Assembly: GCA_036874045.1 (NCBI GenBank)
Contig: CM072335.1
Location: 13,784,001 to 13,848,000 of the forward strand
Direction: 5' to 3'
DNA length: 64,000 bases
From: Cymodocea nodosa
Lineage: Eukaryota > Streptophyta > Magnoliopsida > Alismatales > Cymodoceaceae
Below, one piece after another: positions 45,652 through 58,315 of this stretch. The notes beneath the pieces were generated by a model that was not told the origin of the DNA, did not search any database, and worked only from the letters and a program-made list of their open reading frames with translations. The translations under genes were made by a program, and so were the position numbers. Every line of letters starts with the position of its first letter. Position 1 is the first letter of the stretch.

Positions 45652-47180
45652 TGTTAGGACCTTAAGGCTTACCAGAGGGGGGGTGAAAGGTAATAATTTG
45701 TTTCTTAACCTTTTAGAGGTAGTTTAATGTAAAGAGATAGCAAGCACACAATAAAAGAAATCACATAGAGATTTTTAGGTGGTTCACCACTAACGGCTAG
45801 TCCACCCCCAAGGGATACTTGGGCTTCACTAAACTCTTGCAAACTTACAATCACTTGCTTTAAGGTTTAAGCAAGAACCAACCAACCATTCACTTGAGCT
45901 TCCTTGTCGAAGTTTCAATCAATCCTTTCTCTGAAGTTTTGATCTGTGTACTTCAGTAAACACTAACTTGTGAGCAAAAGAGTTGAGTGCGTGATGAGCT
46001 TCTGAAATTCAGTCTGTAAACATTGAAGATGATTTGATCTCTAAAGCTTTTCTTCTATTGAGCTTAGTGTAATTATGTGTATGAGCAAAAAGCTATCTAC
46101 ATCCGTTGTCTGTATCTTGTATATATATACCAATCATGTGTAACGATCATATTTTCTTCCAACAAATGTATTCTACTGTACTTGATTAGACTTCAGTCCC
46201 AAATACGGTAAGTTACCATTTAGAAAGTTATTTCAAGATGTCCTTCCGATTTTCTTAACCTTTCGGATAGTTAGCTATGTAACTCTCTAAAGAATATCTA
46301 TAACTCACCGAAAGATCACTTAAACTTTCTACCATGTAGGATTCCAAAATATATATACTGCAAGCTGTCATTTAATTGGATACTTATAACTGTAACTTAC
46401 CGAACAGTTATTTAACTATTAGATAGTTGGCTATAGTAACCCTCTGTTAACTTTTCGATTGCTTTAATTCAGCACGTGCATAAAAGACTAACTTAAGTTT
46501 CGGATAGTTATCCCTGTAACTCACTAAAATGCTTTAGGGTTTCGGATAGTTATCTTTCTAACTCTCTGAAAACTTATTTGAGCTTCTCTCTGGAATTCTG
46601 CACGTGGAAAATTCAGTGACTTAAGTTTCGGATTGTTAAATTGTAACTCACCGAAACTCTCTTCGAGATTTCAAATAGTTATCTAACTCTCTGATTTTTC
46701 CTTTTAAGCTTTTGACTGCTGGCTTCTCCATTCTGCACGTGCGTAATAGGATGACTTAAGTTCTAGAAAGTTATACCTGTAACTCACCAAAAAACTCGAA
46801 TAGTTATATAACTCTCCGAAAAGAAAACTTGGATAGTTATCTAACTTTCCAACAAGTCCTTTAAGCTTCCATTCTGTATTTCTGCACGTGATTAATTTGA
46901 ATGACTTAACTTTCGGATAGTTATACCTATAACTCTCTAAAAAGTCCTTTAAGCTTCTGGATAGTTAACTCATTAACTATTCGATCATTCAATCCTTCTT
47001 ATCTTGAGAAAAACAACTCTTAACTGTCTGATTTTCTGCAGCAGCACATTCTGAGATTTACTACAATCTGTTTGCTGCTTAGGATTGTCTACCTTCTGAT
47101 CTTTTACTACATTAACTAAACCTAAGAAATACAATTCAAAACATTGATTTTTGCATTATCAAAATCTAGAGGTCCTTTCA
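45652..47180 (-). repeat. 3' LTR of copia B
   Basis: A 1,529-bp LTR with ends TGTTAGGACC and GGTCCTTTCA on the plus strand. TATA-like GTATATATATAC is at 46119-46130. U3 (46200-47000) carries at least ten alternations of CGGATAGTTA and TAACTCTCCGAAA, with several CACGTG and CTTAAG words. Related solo LTRs are at 10035-11545 and 61763-63661. Confidence 0.85.
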
Positions 47181-47486
47181 ATCTCCCCCTTTTTGATAAT
47201 GGCAAAAACCTTACAATGTATTACATGTATTTCTCTCCTTATATATCTATATAGAAAAGCACACGAGGAATACAGAATAATTTAAATTTAAAGACTCCCC
47301 CTGATTTTCTGAAATCACTCCCCTTGAATTTCTCCCCCTACTTTACTACAGCTTTGCTTACCAAAATATGATATTTCTCCCCCTTTTTTGACGTTTGTCA
47401 AAAAGAAGTGAGAAGTTAGATACTGAGTTGGTGGAGCAATTATAGCCGAGTATCAAAAATGTCTAAGTTGCTACAAAATAGAGATG
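47181..47486 (-). other. B polypurine tracts and 3' untranslated region
   Basis: The PPT beside the LTR is AAAAAGGGGGAGAT (47181-47194). Four more purine-rich tracts of the AGGGGGAG type follow within 210 bp (near 47296, 47327, 47342 and 47373). Noncoding. Confidence 0.7.
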
Positions 47487-48986
47487 TTAGTAGAACCAAC
47501 TCCTAGTTGTGAGCTTGGATATGAAATCATAAATCATATAAAGAACAAACCCTAAATTTTGTCTAATATGATTAAATACAGCTTCAAATAATGGTTTGGT
47601 GAAGATATCTGCAAGTTGTTCTTTAGTAGAGACATATTCTAAGGAAATATGACCTTTTTCAACATGATCTCTTAAAAAGTGGTGCCTAATCTCGATATGT
47701 TTTACTCTAGAGTGTAGGACTGTATTCTTGGAGAGATTGATGGCACTGCTGCTATCATAGTAAATAATGGTATTTTGAAAATTTAGCTTATAATCTGCTA
47801 GAGTTTGTTGCATCGATAAGATCTGTGCACAACATAGGCTTGTTGCCATATATTCAACTTCAATGGTGGATAGAGCTATAGAATTTTGTTTCCTATTGAA
47901 CCAAGAAACAAGTGAATGACCAAGCAACTGACATGTCCCACTAGTGCTTTTTCGATCTGATTTGCATCTTACATAATCTGCATCACTATATCCTACTAAA
48001 GTCAATTGATTCTATGAAGAATAAAATAAGCCAAACTCTTTGGTACCCTGTAGATATTTAAATATACGTTTAACTGATTTTAAGTGTGATGCTTTTGGAG
48101 AGGCTTGATATCTTGCACAAGTGCAAACACTAAACATTATATCTGGTCTACTGGCTGTTAGATATAGAAGTGATCCAATCATACCTCTGTATTTCTTTTG
48201 ATCTATTGGAATGCTAGAAATGTCCTTATCAAGTTTTTCATTTGAGTTCATAGGAGTACCTGCTGCTTTGGATTTATCCATACCAAATTTTAAGAGAATC
48301 TCTTTGCAAAATTTTTCTTGATTCAAGAAAATACCATGCTGAAGTTGATGAATTTGTATTCCTAGAAAGAATTTTAATTCTCCCATAAGACTCATCTCAA
48401 ATTCATTCTTCATTAAGATTTGAAAATCATGACATAGTTTCTCATGTGTGGCACCAAAAATGATATCATCCACGTAGATTTGAATAATTAACATATGAGA
48501 ACCTTCAGATTTGATGAATAAGGTGTTGTCTGCAATTCCTATGTTAAACTGATTCTCAAGAAGGAAACTCTTCAATTTATCATACCATGCACGTGGTGCT
48601 TGCTTCAAACCATAGAGAGCTTTATTTAGTTTGTATACATGGTTTGGATTATCTTCATCTGCAAAACCTAGTGGTTGTTCTACATATACTTCTTCTTGCA
48701 GAATGCCATTAAGAAATGCACTTTTAACATCCATTTGATAAAGCTTGATTTTCATACTACTTGCAAAGGCAAGTAACATTCTAATTGCTTCAAGTCTTGC
48801 AACAGGTGCAAAAGTTTCTTCATAGTCGATTCCTTCCTGTTGGTTGTATCCCTGAGCAACAAGTTTAGCTTTATTTCTGATAATACTACCATTATTGTCA
48901 AGTTTGTTCTTAAACACCCATTTAGTATCAATAATTGATTTTTCGATGGGCCTTTCAATCAAGTTCCAGACTTCATTTTTCTTGAA
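47487..48986 (-). pseudogene. Copia reverse transcriptase and RNase H of B
   Basis: RT starts with EVWNLIERP and [12 protein letters not shown], then [39 protein letters not shown] and the catalytic [24 protein letters not shown] leads into RNase H with [31 protein letters not shown] and ADIFTKPLFE. Open frames are 48012-48962 and 47487-48005, separated by one TAG. Another TAG near 48985 separates RT from integrase. These are single point changes in an otherwise well-kept polyprotein. In RNase H a Cys replaces the usual residue in RCKSDRK, which is unlikely to matter. Confidence 0.92.
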
Positions 48987-50110
48987 CTAATTTAGTTCCT
49001 CTTGCATGGCCATGATCCAATATTCATCATTATAGGCATCTTCAACTGTTGAAGGTTCAAGTTCAAACACAAAAGCACAATAATTATAAATATTTTGAAT
49101 TTTGCTTCTTGTTTGAACATCTTGATTTATATTCCCAATAATTTGTCCAATGGGATGTCCAAACTTTGTCTTCCATGCTTTTTCTATCTCAATAGGTGTA
49201 GGTAGTGTTAAACTATCCTTTTTCTGAGGAATTTTCTGATTTATTAATTCACTTTCACTTTCACTATCTATTTTTAGCCTCTTCAATTTTCCTACCATGT
49301 CTTCATCAAAGAATACATTTATTGACTCTTCTACTTTTCTTTCATGTTCAAAATAGACCTTGTAGGCCTTGCTTCTTGAAGAGTATCCAACAAAAAGAGC
49401 AGGATCAGTTTTTGCATCAAATTTGTCCTTTTGATCCTTAATATTAAGCACAAAACATCTTGATCCAAAGACCTTAAAATATCCAACATTTGGTATTTTA
49501 CCATACCATAGTTCAAAAGGTGTCTTATGTAGAATAGGTCTAAGGTGAGTTCTATTTATAGAATAATATGCAGTATTTACAGCTTCAGCCCATGGAGACT
49601 TTGGTAGATCAAATGCATTAAGAATTGTTCTTTCCATTTCTTGTACTGATCTATTCTTCCTCTCTACAACTCCATTCTGAGCAAGAGTTCTTGGACATGA
49701 GAATTCGTGCAGTATGCCAAAAGAATTGCATAATTCTTCAAATTCTGAATTTTCAAATTCACCTCCATGATCACTTCTAATCTTTTTCACGGTTGATTCT
49801 TTTTCATTTTGAATTCTAATACAGAGATGTTTGAATTCATCACATGCTTCATTCTTGTGTGGTAAGAAAATAACCCAAGTGAATCTTGTATAATCATCAA
49901 CTACCACTAAGGTATATTTTCTTCCTCCTAAACTGGCTATCTATGTAGGACCAAACAGGTCCATATGCAATAGATCTAATGGTTGACGTGTGGCAATGTC
50001 TTCGATACTCTTGTGTTCTGATTTCTTTCTTGTACTTCTTATATTTTACATATAAGTTATCTACTGTACAGAGAAGACTATCTATATTTACATCATCATT
50101 TCTTTTTCTG
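48987..50110 (-). pseudogene. Copia integrase of B
   Basis: Integrase core: LLHMDLFGP, VVDDYTRFTWVIFL, IRSDHGGEFEN, NGVVERKNRSVQEMERTIL (DDE kept), WAEAVNTAYYSINRTHLRP and FVGYSSRSKAYKVYF. The frame 48987-49907 is open for 306 aa. The zinc-binding N-terminal part, GAG-pre-integrase and protease are missing: shortly upstream (about 50050-50110) the sequence jumps to gag text. This is an internal deletion of roughly one kilobase compared with A2. Confidence 0.88.
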
Positions 50111-50521
50111 AGCAATAGGGAGATGTAAAGTATACCTCTTGTGCAGCAAAGCACACGTTTGCAGATGCCTCCTCATTTGAGTCTGATGAGCTGCTGGATG
50201 AACTACTGTCATCCCAAGTGGCTTTCAAGACTATTTTCTTCTTATTCTTCCTTTTCCATTTTTGTTTATCCTCCTCCTATTGAAAAGGACAATAGAGTTG
50301 AATGTGTCCCAGTTTCTTGCACTTGTAGCATGTAGGGACTTTTGGTTTTGAGGAGCTAGCTTTGCCTCCTTGTCTCATCATCCTTCTGAAGTTCCTAGCT
50401 AACAGTAAAACTTAATCCTCATCCGATCTTAGTTGATCTTCTATTGAGGGAAAAGCTAGTTCTTTCTTTTTCTCTACATTTCTTTCAGTGACTCCTTCTT
50501 TCCATCCCTTCATTTGAACTT
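50111..50521 (-). pseudogene. Copia gag of B, C-terminal part
   Basis: Zinc knuckle CYKCKKLGHIQLYC at about 50290-50330, then LKATWDDSSSSSSSDSNEEA and CFAAQE. A Lys/Glu-rich piece (VEKKKELAFPSIEDQLRSDED) lies upstream. Continues across C at 60027. Stops are present. Confidence 0.8.
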
Positions 50522-52273
50522 TGTTGAGTATTTTGTTTTGATGATGTGTGCTGAATGAATATAATCATATTTGCTTAATTACTATTGCTTGTGAAAAGAA
50601 ATTAAAATCATCAATTAATACAAAAAAAGCTTACTGACATAAATACTTGTCTTTATTGGATCTGAAGTTAATAACTAGTCGTTTCGTTGCATTAATTTCT
50701 CATTTAACTAAACGTTAAGTTAACGTGTGTTCTTATTGAATAGCATGATATGTTTTAAAGTTATATCTTCTATATCATGAATAGTGCACGTTTAGACAAC
50801 TTGTTAAGTTAGAGTTTTGTTTGTATAGAGATCACGTGAGAACTCGTTAAGTTAGAGGCTTAAATGTTAAAATAGGTCACGTGATAACTCGTTAAGTTAG
50901 TGAGTAAAAGAAGAGACGAACTCGTTAAGTTAGTGTTATACACGTGGTGAAATTATAAGTTACGAATGTTGTACTGTATCATGTGAGGTGCACATGTTTA
51001 ACTCGTTAAGTTAACATAACTAAACGCATTGAGTTGCTATATTGAACACTAAGGCAACGCGTTAGGTTAGCGTTATAAACTTAAGTTGTTATTTTTTGCA
51101 CGTGGTAAAATTCTTATTATAAAAACATTTGTTTATGACTGAATCAGTGAGTTAAAGTTTTTTTCGAAGACTTACAGTCGTAACTATCCGAAAGGTAACT
51201 TAAATCATGTTTTCAGGTCTTGACACGTGTCTCACTAGTTTTATGGTATAAAGAGCTTTTCGGTGACTTACAATTGTAACTATCCGAAACTTAAACTGTT
51301 TTCGGTGAGTTATCGTTTAACCTTCTAAAAGAAAGGTTAAGCTGGTTCATTGAATTAGCATAACACCACGGACTTAGTTCGTTGAGTTAGCTACAGTACT
51401 TGTCACGTGAAATGGTACATGAGGAACTCATTAAGTTAGAAACGTTAAGTTATATATATATACTTGTGTTACTCGTTTAGTTAACATTAAAGTAACGACT
51501 TTGTATTACACTTGATGGAAAATTCTTTGGACGAGAAAGTTTTTTTTACAGGAAATTTTTTAGAGATCCAGGACTGATGATTAAAGAAAATTCGAAATAT
51601 AAACGTGGGTTAGAACGTGTTTGTTTCGATGAAGGAAAAAGAAAAGACGTGGAGAAGTGGAAAACTAGTAGTGGTTAAACGTGAAGGATATGCATGAAAT
51701 GAAGATACAGTATAAAGGTATAGAATTCTCGTTGATCAAACCATCCTTGCACATAAAATGAAAAATCTTTTCAAGGATCAAACTATCCTTGCACACCAAA
51801 AGAAAAATCTCTTTCAGGGATCAAAAACACCTTCTTAGGGAAAATCTCTCAAGTGGAAGAAAATTCAGTGAAGCAGAAAAAGGTATTATATATGTCACTG
51901 AAGATTTGAAGTATCAAAAGAAAGTAAATTCAGTAAAGTAGAGAAAGATAAGATATTCGTCACTGAAGAATTGCTGAAGAAGAAAAAGAAGAAGAAAGAT
52001 CTCAAATAGGGAGAAATGTTTTAAATTCCGTAAATTAGTTTTCTCTGTTTGTAGTTATGAAATTGTTTAGATGATACATGGTATCGAGATATAATTGCAT
52101 CTACAATTTCTAAAGAGAATTGAATTGTATATTGCAATTGAAACCTTGAATAAATATGATTTTATGAAAACAATGTCTCGACTTGTTTTTGAGTATTAAA
52201 GTTTCAATTATATGTCATAACATATTAAAAATACACAATTCACCCCCCTCTTGTGTAGCCATACGATCCTACA
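50522..52273 (+). repeat. 5' LTR of C
   Basis: A 1,752-bp LTR, TGTTGAGTATTTTG to GATCCTACA. TATA variant TATAAAGGTA at 51711-51720. It has a segment at about 51137-51360 that A2's LTR lacks (CGGTGACTTACAATTGTAACTATCCGAAA type). Confidence 0.93.
51711..51720 (+). promoter_or_regulatory. TATA box of C 5' LTR
   Basis: TATAAAGGTA, one A fewer than in the family consensus TATAAAAGGC; the 3' LTR retains TATAAAAGGC at 59460-59469. Promoter strength may be reduced. Confidence 0.6.
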
Positions 52274-52275
52274 AG

Positions 52276-52287
52276 TGGTATCAGAGT
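52276..52287 (+). other. Primer-binding site of C (initiator tRNA-Met type)
   Basis: TGGTATCAGAGT, two bases after the LTR; 11 of 12 match the standard plant copia PBS. It defines strand and LTR border. Confidence 0.88.
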
Positions 52288-52473
52288 TTTGTTAATAATA
52301 TTTGATATAAAATCGATACCAACTTATTTAATATCATTGCTTATTCTACCTTCCTTGTTTTTAAATAGAAATTAATATCTGAGCATACGTTTAACTTTCT
52401 TGATTTAAGGCTCAAGTTGTTTTAAAGTTTTTAGACTATTTAAAATCAAATAGGTTGAAAAATCTAAGGTAAG

Positions 52474-54497
52474 ATGGCTATTGGAAATGGTAATTTTTCT
52501 TTATATGAAGGCCCAAATATTAATCATCCTCCTTTATTTGATGGAATACATTTTGAATATTGGAAATATAGGATGACTCTTTTTCTTCAAAGTATAGATC
52601 ATAAGTTGTGGTTCATGATTTCTAAACCATATACTCTGTTAACTCCTCCCTATAATACTTGGACAATTACTAAAAAAGAAAATGAAACTCTGAATGCTAA
52701 AGGCTTAAATATTTTATTTTGTCCATTGAGTTATGAACAGTTCAGTAAAGTGTCGGCATATAAATCTGCTTATGAGGTGTAGCATGCATTAGAAGTTTCA
52801 CATGAAGGTACTTCTCAAGTTAAAGAGATTAAAATAAACATGTTGATTCATAAGTATGAACTCTTTAAGATGCATGAAGACGAAAATATTTTTAAGATGT
52901 TTTCTAGATTTCTTGATATCATAAACTCTTTAAAATGTTTAGGAAATAATTTTGAACAGAAGGATTTGGTGAGGAAAATTCTCAAATCCCTAAATTCTAA
53001 ATGGTCTTAGAAAGTAACATCAATTGAGGAATCACGAGATTTAAATGTTTATACTATGAATGAACTTATAGGTAACTTAACAGCTTATGAAGTTCAATTA
53101 AATGAATCACAGAGTCACAACAAACTAAAGATGAAGAGAGAAATAGCCTTTGAAATTAATTTAGATTCTGATATATCTACTGATTCTGACGAGGATTTGA
53201 TTTTGCTAACTAGGAAATTCAAGAAAGCATGGAAAGCTAGGAAACTGTAAAGGAACAAATATGATAAACCCTCAACGTTAAAATCACTAAATGACAATAA
53301 TTCTTCATCTAGAAAGTATGTATGTTACAACTATAAGAAACCTAGACATCTTTCTCCAGATTGTCCTATGAGGAAAAATGAAAAGCAAAGTAGGACAAAT
53401 CAGAAGAAGACGACTCAGAAAACTCAGAAAAAGTTTTACAAGAAAAAGGCTTTGAAGGTCACTTGGGATGACACGTCTGAAGAGTCTGAATCTAAAGAAT
53501 CAACATCAAAATCTTCACATTCAGAAGGAGAACAAGAGTTAGAAGACGTTGCTCATGTGTGCTTCATGGCAGATGAGTCTAAGGTAATATCTGATCCTGA
53601 AAGTCATTCAGATTTCAACTTTAATGAATTATTATGTGCTTATCATGCATTATTACAAAAACTTAAAGTATGTAAACTAGAAAATAAGAATATTAGAAAA
53701 TCTTCATCCATTATGGAAGAAGAAAATTGTTTCCTGTCTACTACTTTAGAAAAATTTAAATGTGATAATGAAAATCATGCTAGAGATTTGCAAAAATTTA
53801 GATTTAATGAATGTATCTTGCATGAACAAATACAAAATATAAATGCTAAAAAATTAAAGATAGAATCTGAAAATGAAATGTTGAGAAACAATATAAATGA
53901 ACTTGAATTAGAGATAGAAAAATTAAAACTAAGAGAGCAAGATTTAAATTCTACCATTGAAAAATGGAATTTAAGTTAAACTAAGTTAGACAAACTAACT
54001 AGTACCCCTGCGGTGTCTTATAAATTTGGCTTAGGATTTGATTATCCTGAATATCTTGAATCTCAAGCCAATAAAGGATTTATTAGTTGTAGTTCAAGTA
54101 AATCTAAGACTAAAATTCCTTTTATTATGTAACAAGGTAATAAATATGTAGAAGTAGGTACTTCAATGGATGAATCATGCAGTAATAATATAAATCAATG
54201 TGATTTGTCAAATTGTACTTCTAACATGACTATAAATGTTTCTAAAAATCTTGTTTCTTGTTCTGGAAATTCAATTTCCAATGTTTCTAAAATTTCAGAC
54301 AATTGTAGTAAACTGAAAATTCAGAAACCTAAGCATGTAATTCAATACACTGGTATTAGACCAATTACTCATTCTGCATGTGATAAAACTAAAAATTCTT
54401 GTGCAGAAAAAGATTTTGTATGTATGGAAAATGTTAATACAAGTACAAAATCTTGGTATGAACTTACTGAAATGTATGAGCATAACCAAAATAGGTA
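52474..54497 (+). pseudogene. Copia gag of C
   Basis: Starts MAIGNGNFSLYEG. Same domain order as gag of A2: PPLFDGIHFEYWKYRM, FSKVSAYKSAYEV, then a TAG where A2 has Trp (52780), SRFLDIINSLKC, a damaged zinc knuckle (CYNYKKPRHLSPDC, two ligands or glycines changed), LKVTWDDTSEES, CFMADES, coiled-coil-like 53600-53979, and the Ser/Asn-rich tail. TAA follows PFIM near 54129 exactly as in A2. The sequence ends abruptly in the tail at the pol deletion junction. Confidence 0.9.
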
Positions 54498-55554
54498 CTT
54501 GAACAGATAGGTATGTAAGGATTGTTGTCCTGAAAAAGGATTCTTTAAATCTGGCAACCTATGGTCTTGATCAGATCTGGGATTGTTGACAGAAAGCTCA
54601 TTACACAGGTACATTAGAAAGCTCTTGTATGATTCAAGCTTTTCAAACTAAGTTTTAAAGAAAATTATCAATATCTACTATTTTTAAAAAAAAATTAAAA
54701 AAAAATGTTTCATTAATTACAGATATCTTTGAATCGCATATAGTTTCTACCAATATGACTACTGATTTATTGAATCAACATTAGTACTTTTGAAAACGTT
54801 TATTTGAGATACATTCTTTTATTCTCCTTGAATTAATCACATTGAGTTCAAAGTTGTGTTTTGATTCATATACAGTAGGAATTGATTTTGGAAATCATTT
54901 TTGATGATGTTAGAATAACGGAAGTCTCTGAAATGAAAATTTAAAAGTATAGTTATACTTAACATCTATTGTCACTACAAGTATATTTTGTATTTTGGTT
55001 GAATATATTTGAAGTATATTTGTAGGGGGAGGATTAATAATGTCGAAAATAGATTAATATATTTTAGAATACAAATCTTAGTTAATCTGAATTAATGTCC
55101 TCTTAAAATCTTGATGAAATAATTTAAAAAGACAACTAAACTATTCTAGATTCAAAGGACAAAATGTTCAAATAGTTTACAATGTTCTCAAGATAATGTT
55201 AAGTTTAGCATGCATGTTGTTTTCGGAACGTTTCAGTTGGAAGCATCTGAAACTTGTTTAAGTGTACTAACTAGACGTTATATTAGATAAGGTAATGTGT
55301 AAAACTGCCTCTAAACAGCGTTTTACTCATTAGGTTAGTTAACTCAACGAGTTATACTTGAATATTTCGAGTACCTTGATTGAATAAGCTTTATTCAATA
55401 TTTATTTAATTTCTAAACTCGACTTCTCTTCACGTTGAGTTATACACCTAAAAAAAAAATACCCTATTTAAACACTTATTACACGGGCACTTAGGTTATT
55501 TGTAAACTTTGTCAAGAAAATCTTTCCCGCTTGTTGCTGTTACAACCTGCGACG
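54498..55554 (+). other. Post-pol spacer of C
   Basis: Corresponds to the spacer 30417-31463 of A2. Noncoding, with a purine tract TGTAGGGGGAGG near 55021-55032 and TCAACG/CGGAACG motifs at 55220-55450. Because pol is missing, this spacer now joins gag directly to the accessory ORF. Confidence 0.6.
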
Positions 55555-57815
55555 ATGGTCTCCAAGTTCTACAAAGGTCGTGGCAGAGGAAAAGGCCAAA
55601 GCAGAGGAGATGCACAAGGAAAAGAAATAGAGAATGATGAAGTTCCACGTACTTGGTTCAAGAAAATATTTCGAGTGGATAAAAGGTTAGCAGAAATTTA
55701 TAGTGAATATTTCTTTCCTGAAGGTATACTAAATGAAGTTAGACAAAAACTCCAAAATACTGATGCTAGTATTACATACATGGGGATTCGAAGTAAATTT
55801 GATAGAGAATACAAAATGAAATGTTCTAAGATTGCATTTTTGGAATAGTATGCAAAATATTTGGTAAAAGGTGTAGGTTCATCAAATAGAACTCCTGAAA
55901 CTCCTATAAATGGTACAAGACTACATGCATTTGAGGAAGAGCATGAATCAGCTATCCCTACTCCTTTATATTCAAAACAAGTAGAATCAAATATTGCTGT
56001 AGACAAAACAAAAGTTGATAGTCTTCAAAAGGCCGTTGCAATAGAAAGTGCCTTAGAGGAATTAAAGTAGAAAACTTTTATAGAGCAATCTAAAAAGAAA
56101 ACAACAATACTTGAAGAGGAGAAACAGAAATGTTATAGAAGAAGAAAAATTATGTCTAAAGAAAAAAAGTCTATTGGAAAAGGACAATCAGATGAAACTT
56201 TATTTCCAAAGGACAATGTATGTCTAGACATTGTACCGTACTGTGCATCTGATAAACTCATTAGTTCCGAACACACTAAAACTAATGAAGATAATGAAAC
56301 TTTATTTTCCCTTGCTAGAAAGCTTGAGAAGAAATACAAGTCAAATATAAGCTCAAGTTTTTCTATTAGTACAAGTCCTGATGATGCAGAAATTGACAAA
56401 TCAGAGCATCAGACACCTGACATTGAACAAGTTATTGCAGATATAATTGACAATGTTGAGGCAGTAACTAGTTCACAGGTTGAATTTTCTGGAGTAGTAG
56501 ATATTGAAAATGTTAAGACTCCAGAAGAGTTAAAAGTTAACCAACCTTCTTCAGAATCTATAGAAGCAGAGTCTGAGAATTCACAGCATGAATCAATGGA
56601 AATATCTGTTGAACAGAATAAACAATTACAGATAGATACACCGGTTGTAGAATTTGTGGAAAAATTGAACTCTGAACATTCTAAAGAGACTGAACCAATG
56701 AATGTTGAGCATATTGACAATGTTCCTAACTCTATTGAAGCTGAAGAATCAAGCTTACCTGAACAGCTTCAAGATAATATTTTGGAAGAGGAACAACATG
56801 ACATTCATTTTAAAGAAGAGGTTCTTGAAGATGAATTAAACTCTGAATCACGGCTTCAGGTATTACCTTCTTTGTGTACAATATTAAAAATTCAAGGTAA
56901 TACAATTCATTTTAGATCTGAAGAAGCATTGTAGAAATACAATAATTTGATTACATGTCAAATTCTACATGCTCGTCCAATAAAGTTCAGAAATTTGATG
57001 GAAATGAGATATCTATTTGAGTTTCAAGGCCTCATTAAATTCTTGCCAGTAGGTACAAAATGAAAGCAATACACAGAGCTTATTGTAGCTTTTTATAGCA
57101 ATCTGGTCAAGAATGGACATTTTCTGAAAACTCAAATAAATTAACTAGAGTTTATTTTGTCTCCTAAATTAATTTTGAAGTTTTGGGATTAAAGAATTAA
57201 GGTGTTGTTGTTACGAACAGATTTGACATGATTAGACAACTGGAATGGAACATTCAGTCTTTATCAAAAATTCCAGATGTATATTCTAAAATGAGATTAA
57301 TGAAAAACTTGAATGTAGAGGCAAGGTTTATTGCAAATATATTGCATGCAAATTTATTTCAGAGAGTTGGACACAATTTGGAAGTCAACAGAAGCTGTTT
57401 ATATGCAACTTATGGCCTGCTGAATAGAATTCAAATCAATTGGTTTGATGTTTTTATGTCTCAACTACAGCATATGAGTTCAAAGTTATTTTATGGTGAT
57501 GCTATATGTAGAATCCTTGCAAGCCAATTGACTTTATCCTACTGGTCCTCTAAAACTAAAGGCATGAGAGCATTTAGTGTCAAAGATTTGCAAAAATTCT
57601 AGGCCATGCATAAACCTCAACGACAACAACAACAACAACAACCTGATTATACAGACCATATACAACAACAACAAAGTTATTCAGTTCAAGCAGAACAGCA
57701 AACTTAGCTACCTCTTGACTTAGATGCAGTGTTTAACGACATCAGAAATGATATTAGGCATCTAGGAGATAAAATATGTAATGCTATAAGTGATATACTT
57801 AGGAGGGGTTGTTAA
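55555..57815 (+). pseudogene. Env-position accessory ORF of C
   Basis: Same family and length as 28150-30416 (about 750 aa when continuous). Readable: MVSKFYKGRGRGK, WFKKIFRVDKRL, a long Glu/Ser-rich middle (open 56152-56934), DLFEFQGLIKFL-like text, RQLEWNIQSLSKIPDVYSKM, NRIQINWFDVFMSQL, AFSVKDLQKF, a Gln tract encoded by CAA repeats (57627-57672), and DILRRGC at the end. Stops include TAG at places where A2 has Gln (FLEQ, ELKQ, EALQ, QKFQ) and TGA where A2 has Trp (GTKW). Each copy is readable where the other is broken. Confidence 0.82.
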
Positions 57816-58315
57816 CTATTTTTGTTTGTTTCTGAATACAAAATGTAATGTTTGTATTACTTGTTTGATTCATTGAACAATACATTTTTCTGTAAATGTG
57901 TTCAATTATTATTCTTGTTTACAGAAAGAGTTGTTATAATTCTCTTATATATATATATATATATATTCTCTGTAATTATCTTTTTGATTAATGACAAAAA
58001 GGGGGAGAAATATTATAAAAAGATAATTATGATTTTAATTGCATATATATATTATAAAAGGAGATGCTATTTAAATGGTTATTGTAATCTGACAGATGAT
58101 AATTAGAAAACTGATACTTATATAATTATTGACATCTGAGAGTTTTAGTTCTGAGAGGTAAAATTTACACAAACAATAGAAATAAGCTTAAGTGAACTTA
58201 AGTCAACAAACAAGTTTGTTGAATTAAAAGTTAACCCAACGAAGGTGCTTTGTTGAGTTAAACATATTTCATAATTGATTTAATATGATTTTGTCATCAT
58301 CAAAAAGGGGGAGAT
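57816..58315 (+). other. C 3' untranslated region with two purine tracts
   Basis: An internal tract CAAAAAGGGGGAGAAA lies at about 57995-58010 and the true PPT AAAAAGGGGGAGA at 58302-58314, next to the LTR. Between them are a long AT dinucleotide run (57946-57966) and the GTTGAATTAA/TTAACCCAAC hairpin (58215-58240). Confidence 0.75.

Noticed and set aside
57940-57970. Possible riboswitch or terminator around the AT run
   Set aside because: It is a simple AT dinucleotide repeat in an untranslated region; no structure beyond that expected of AT repeats.
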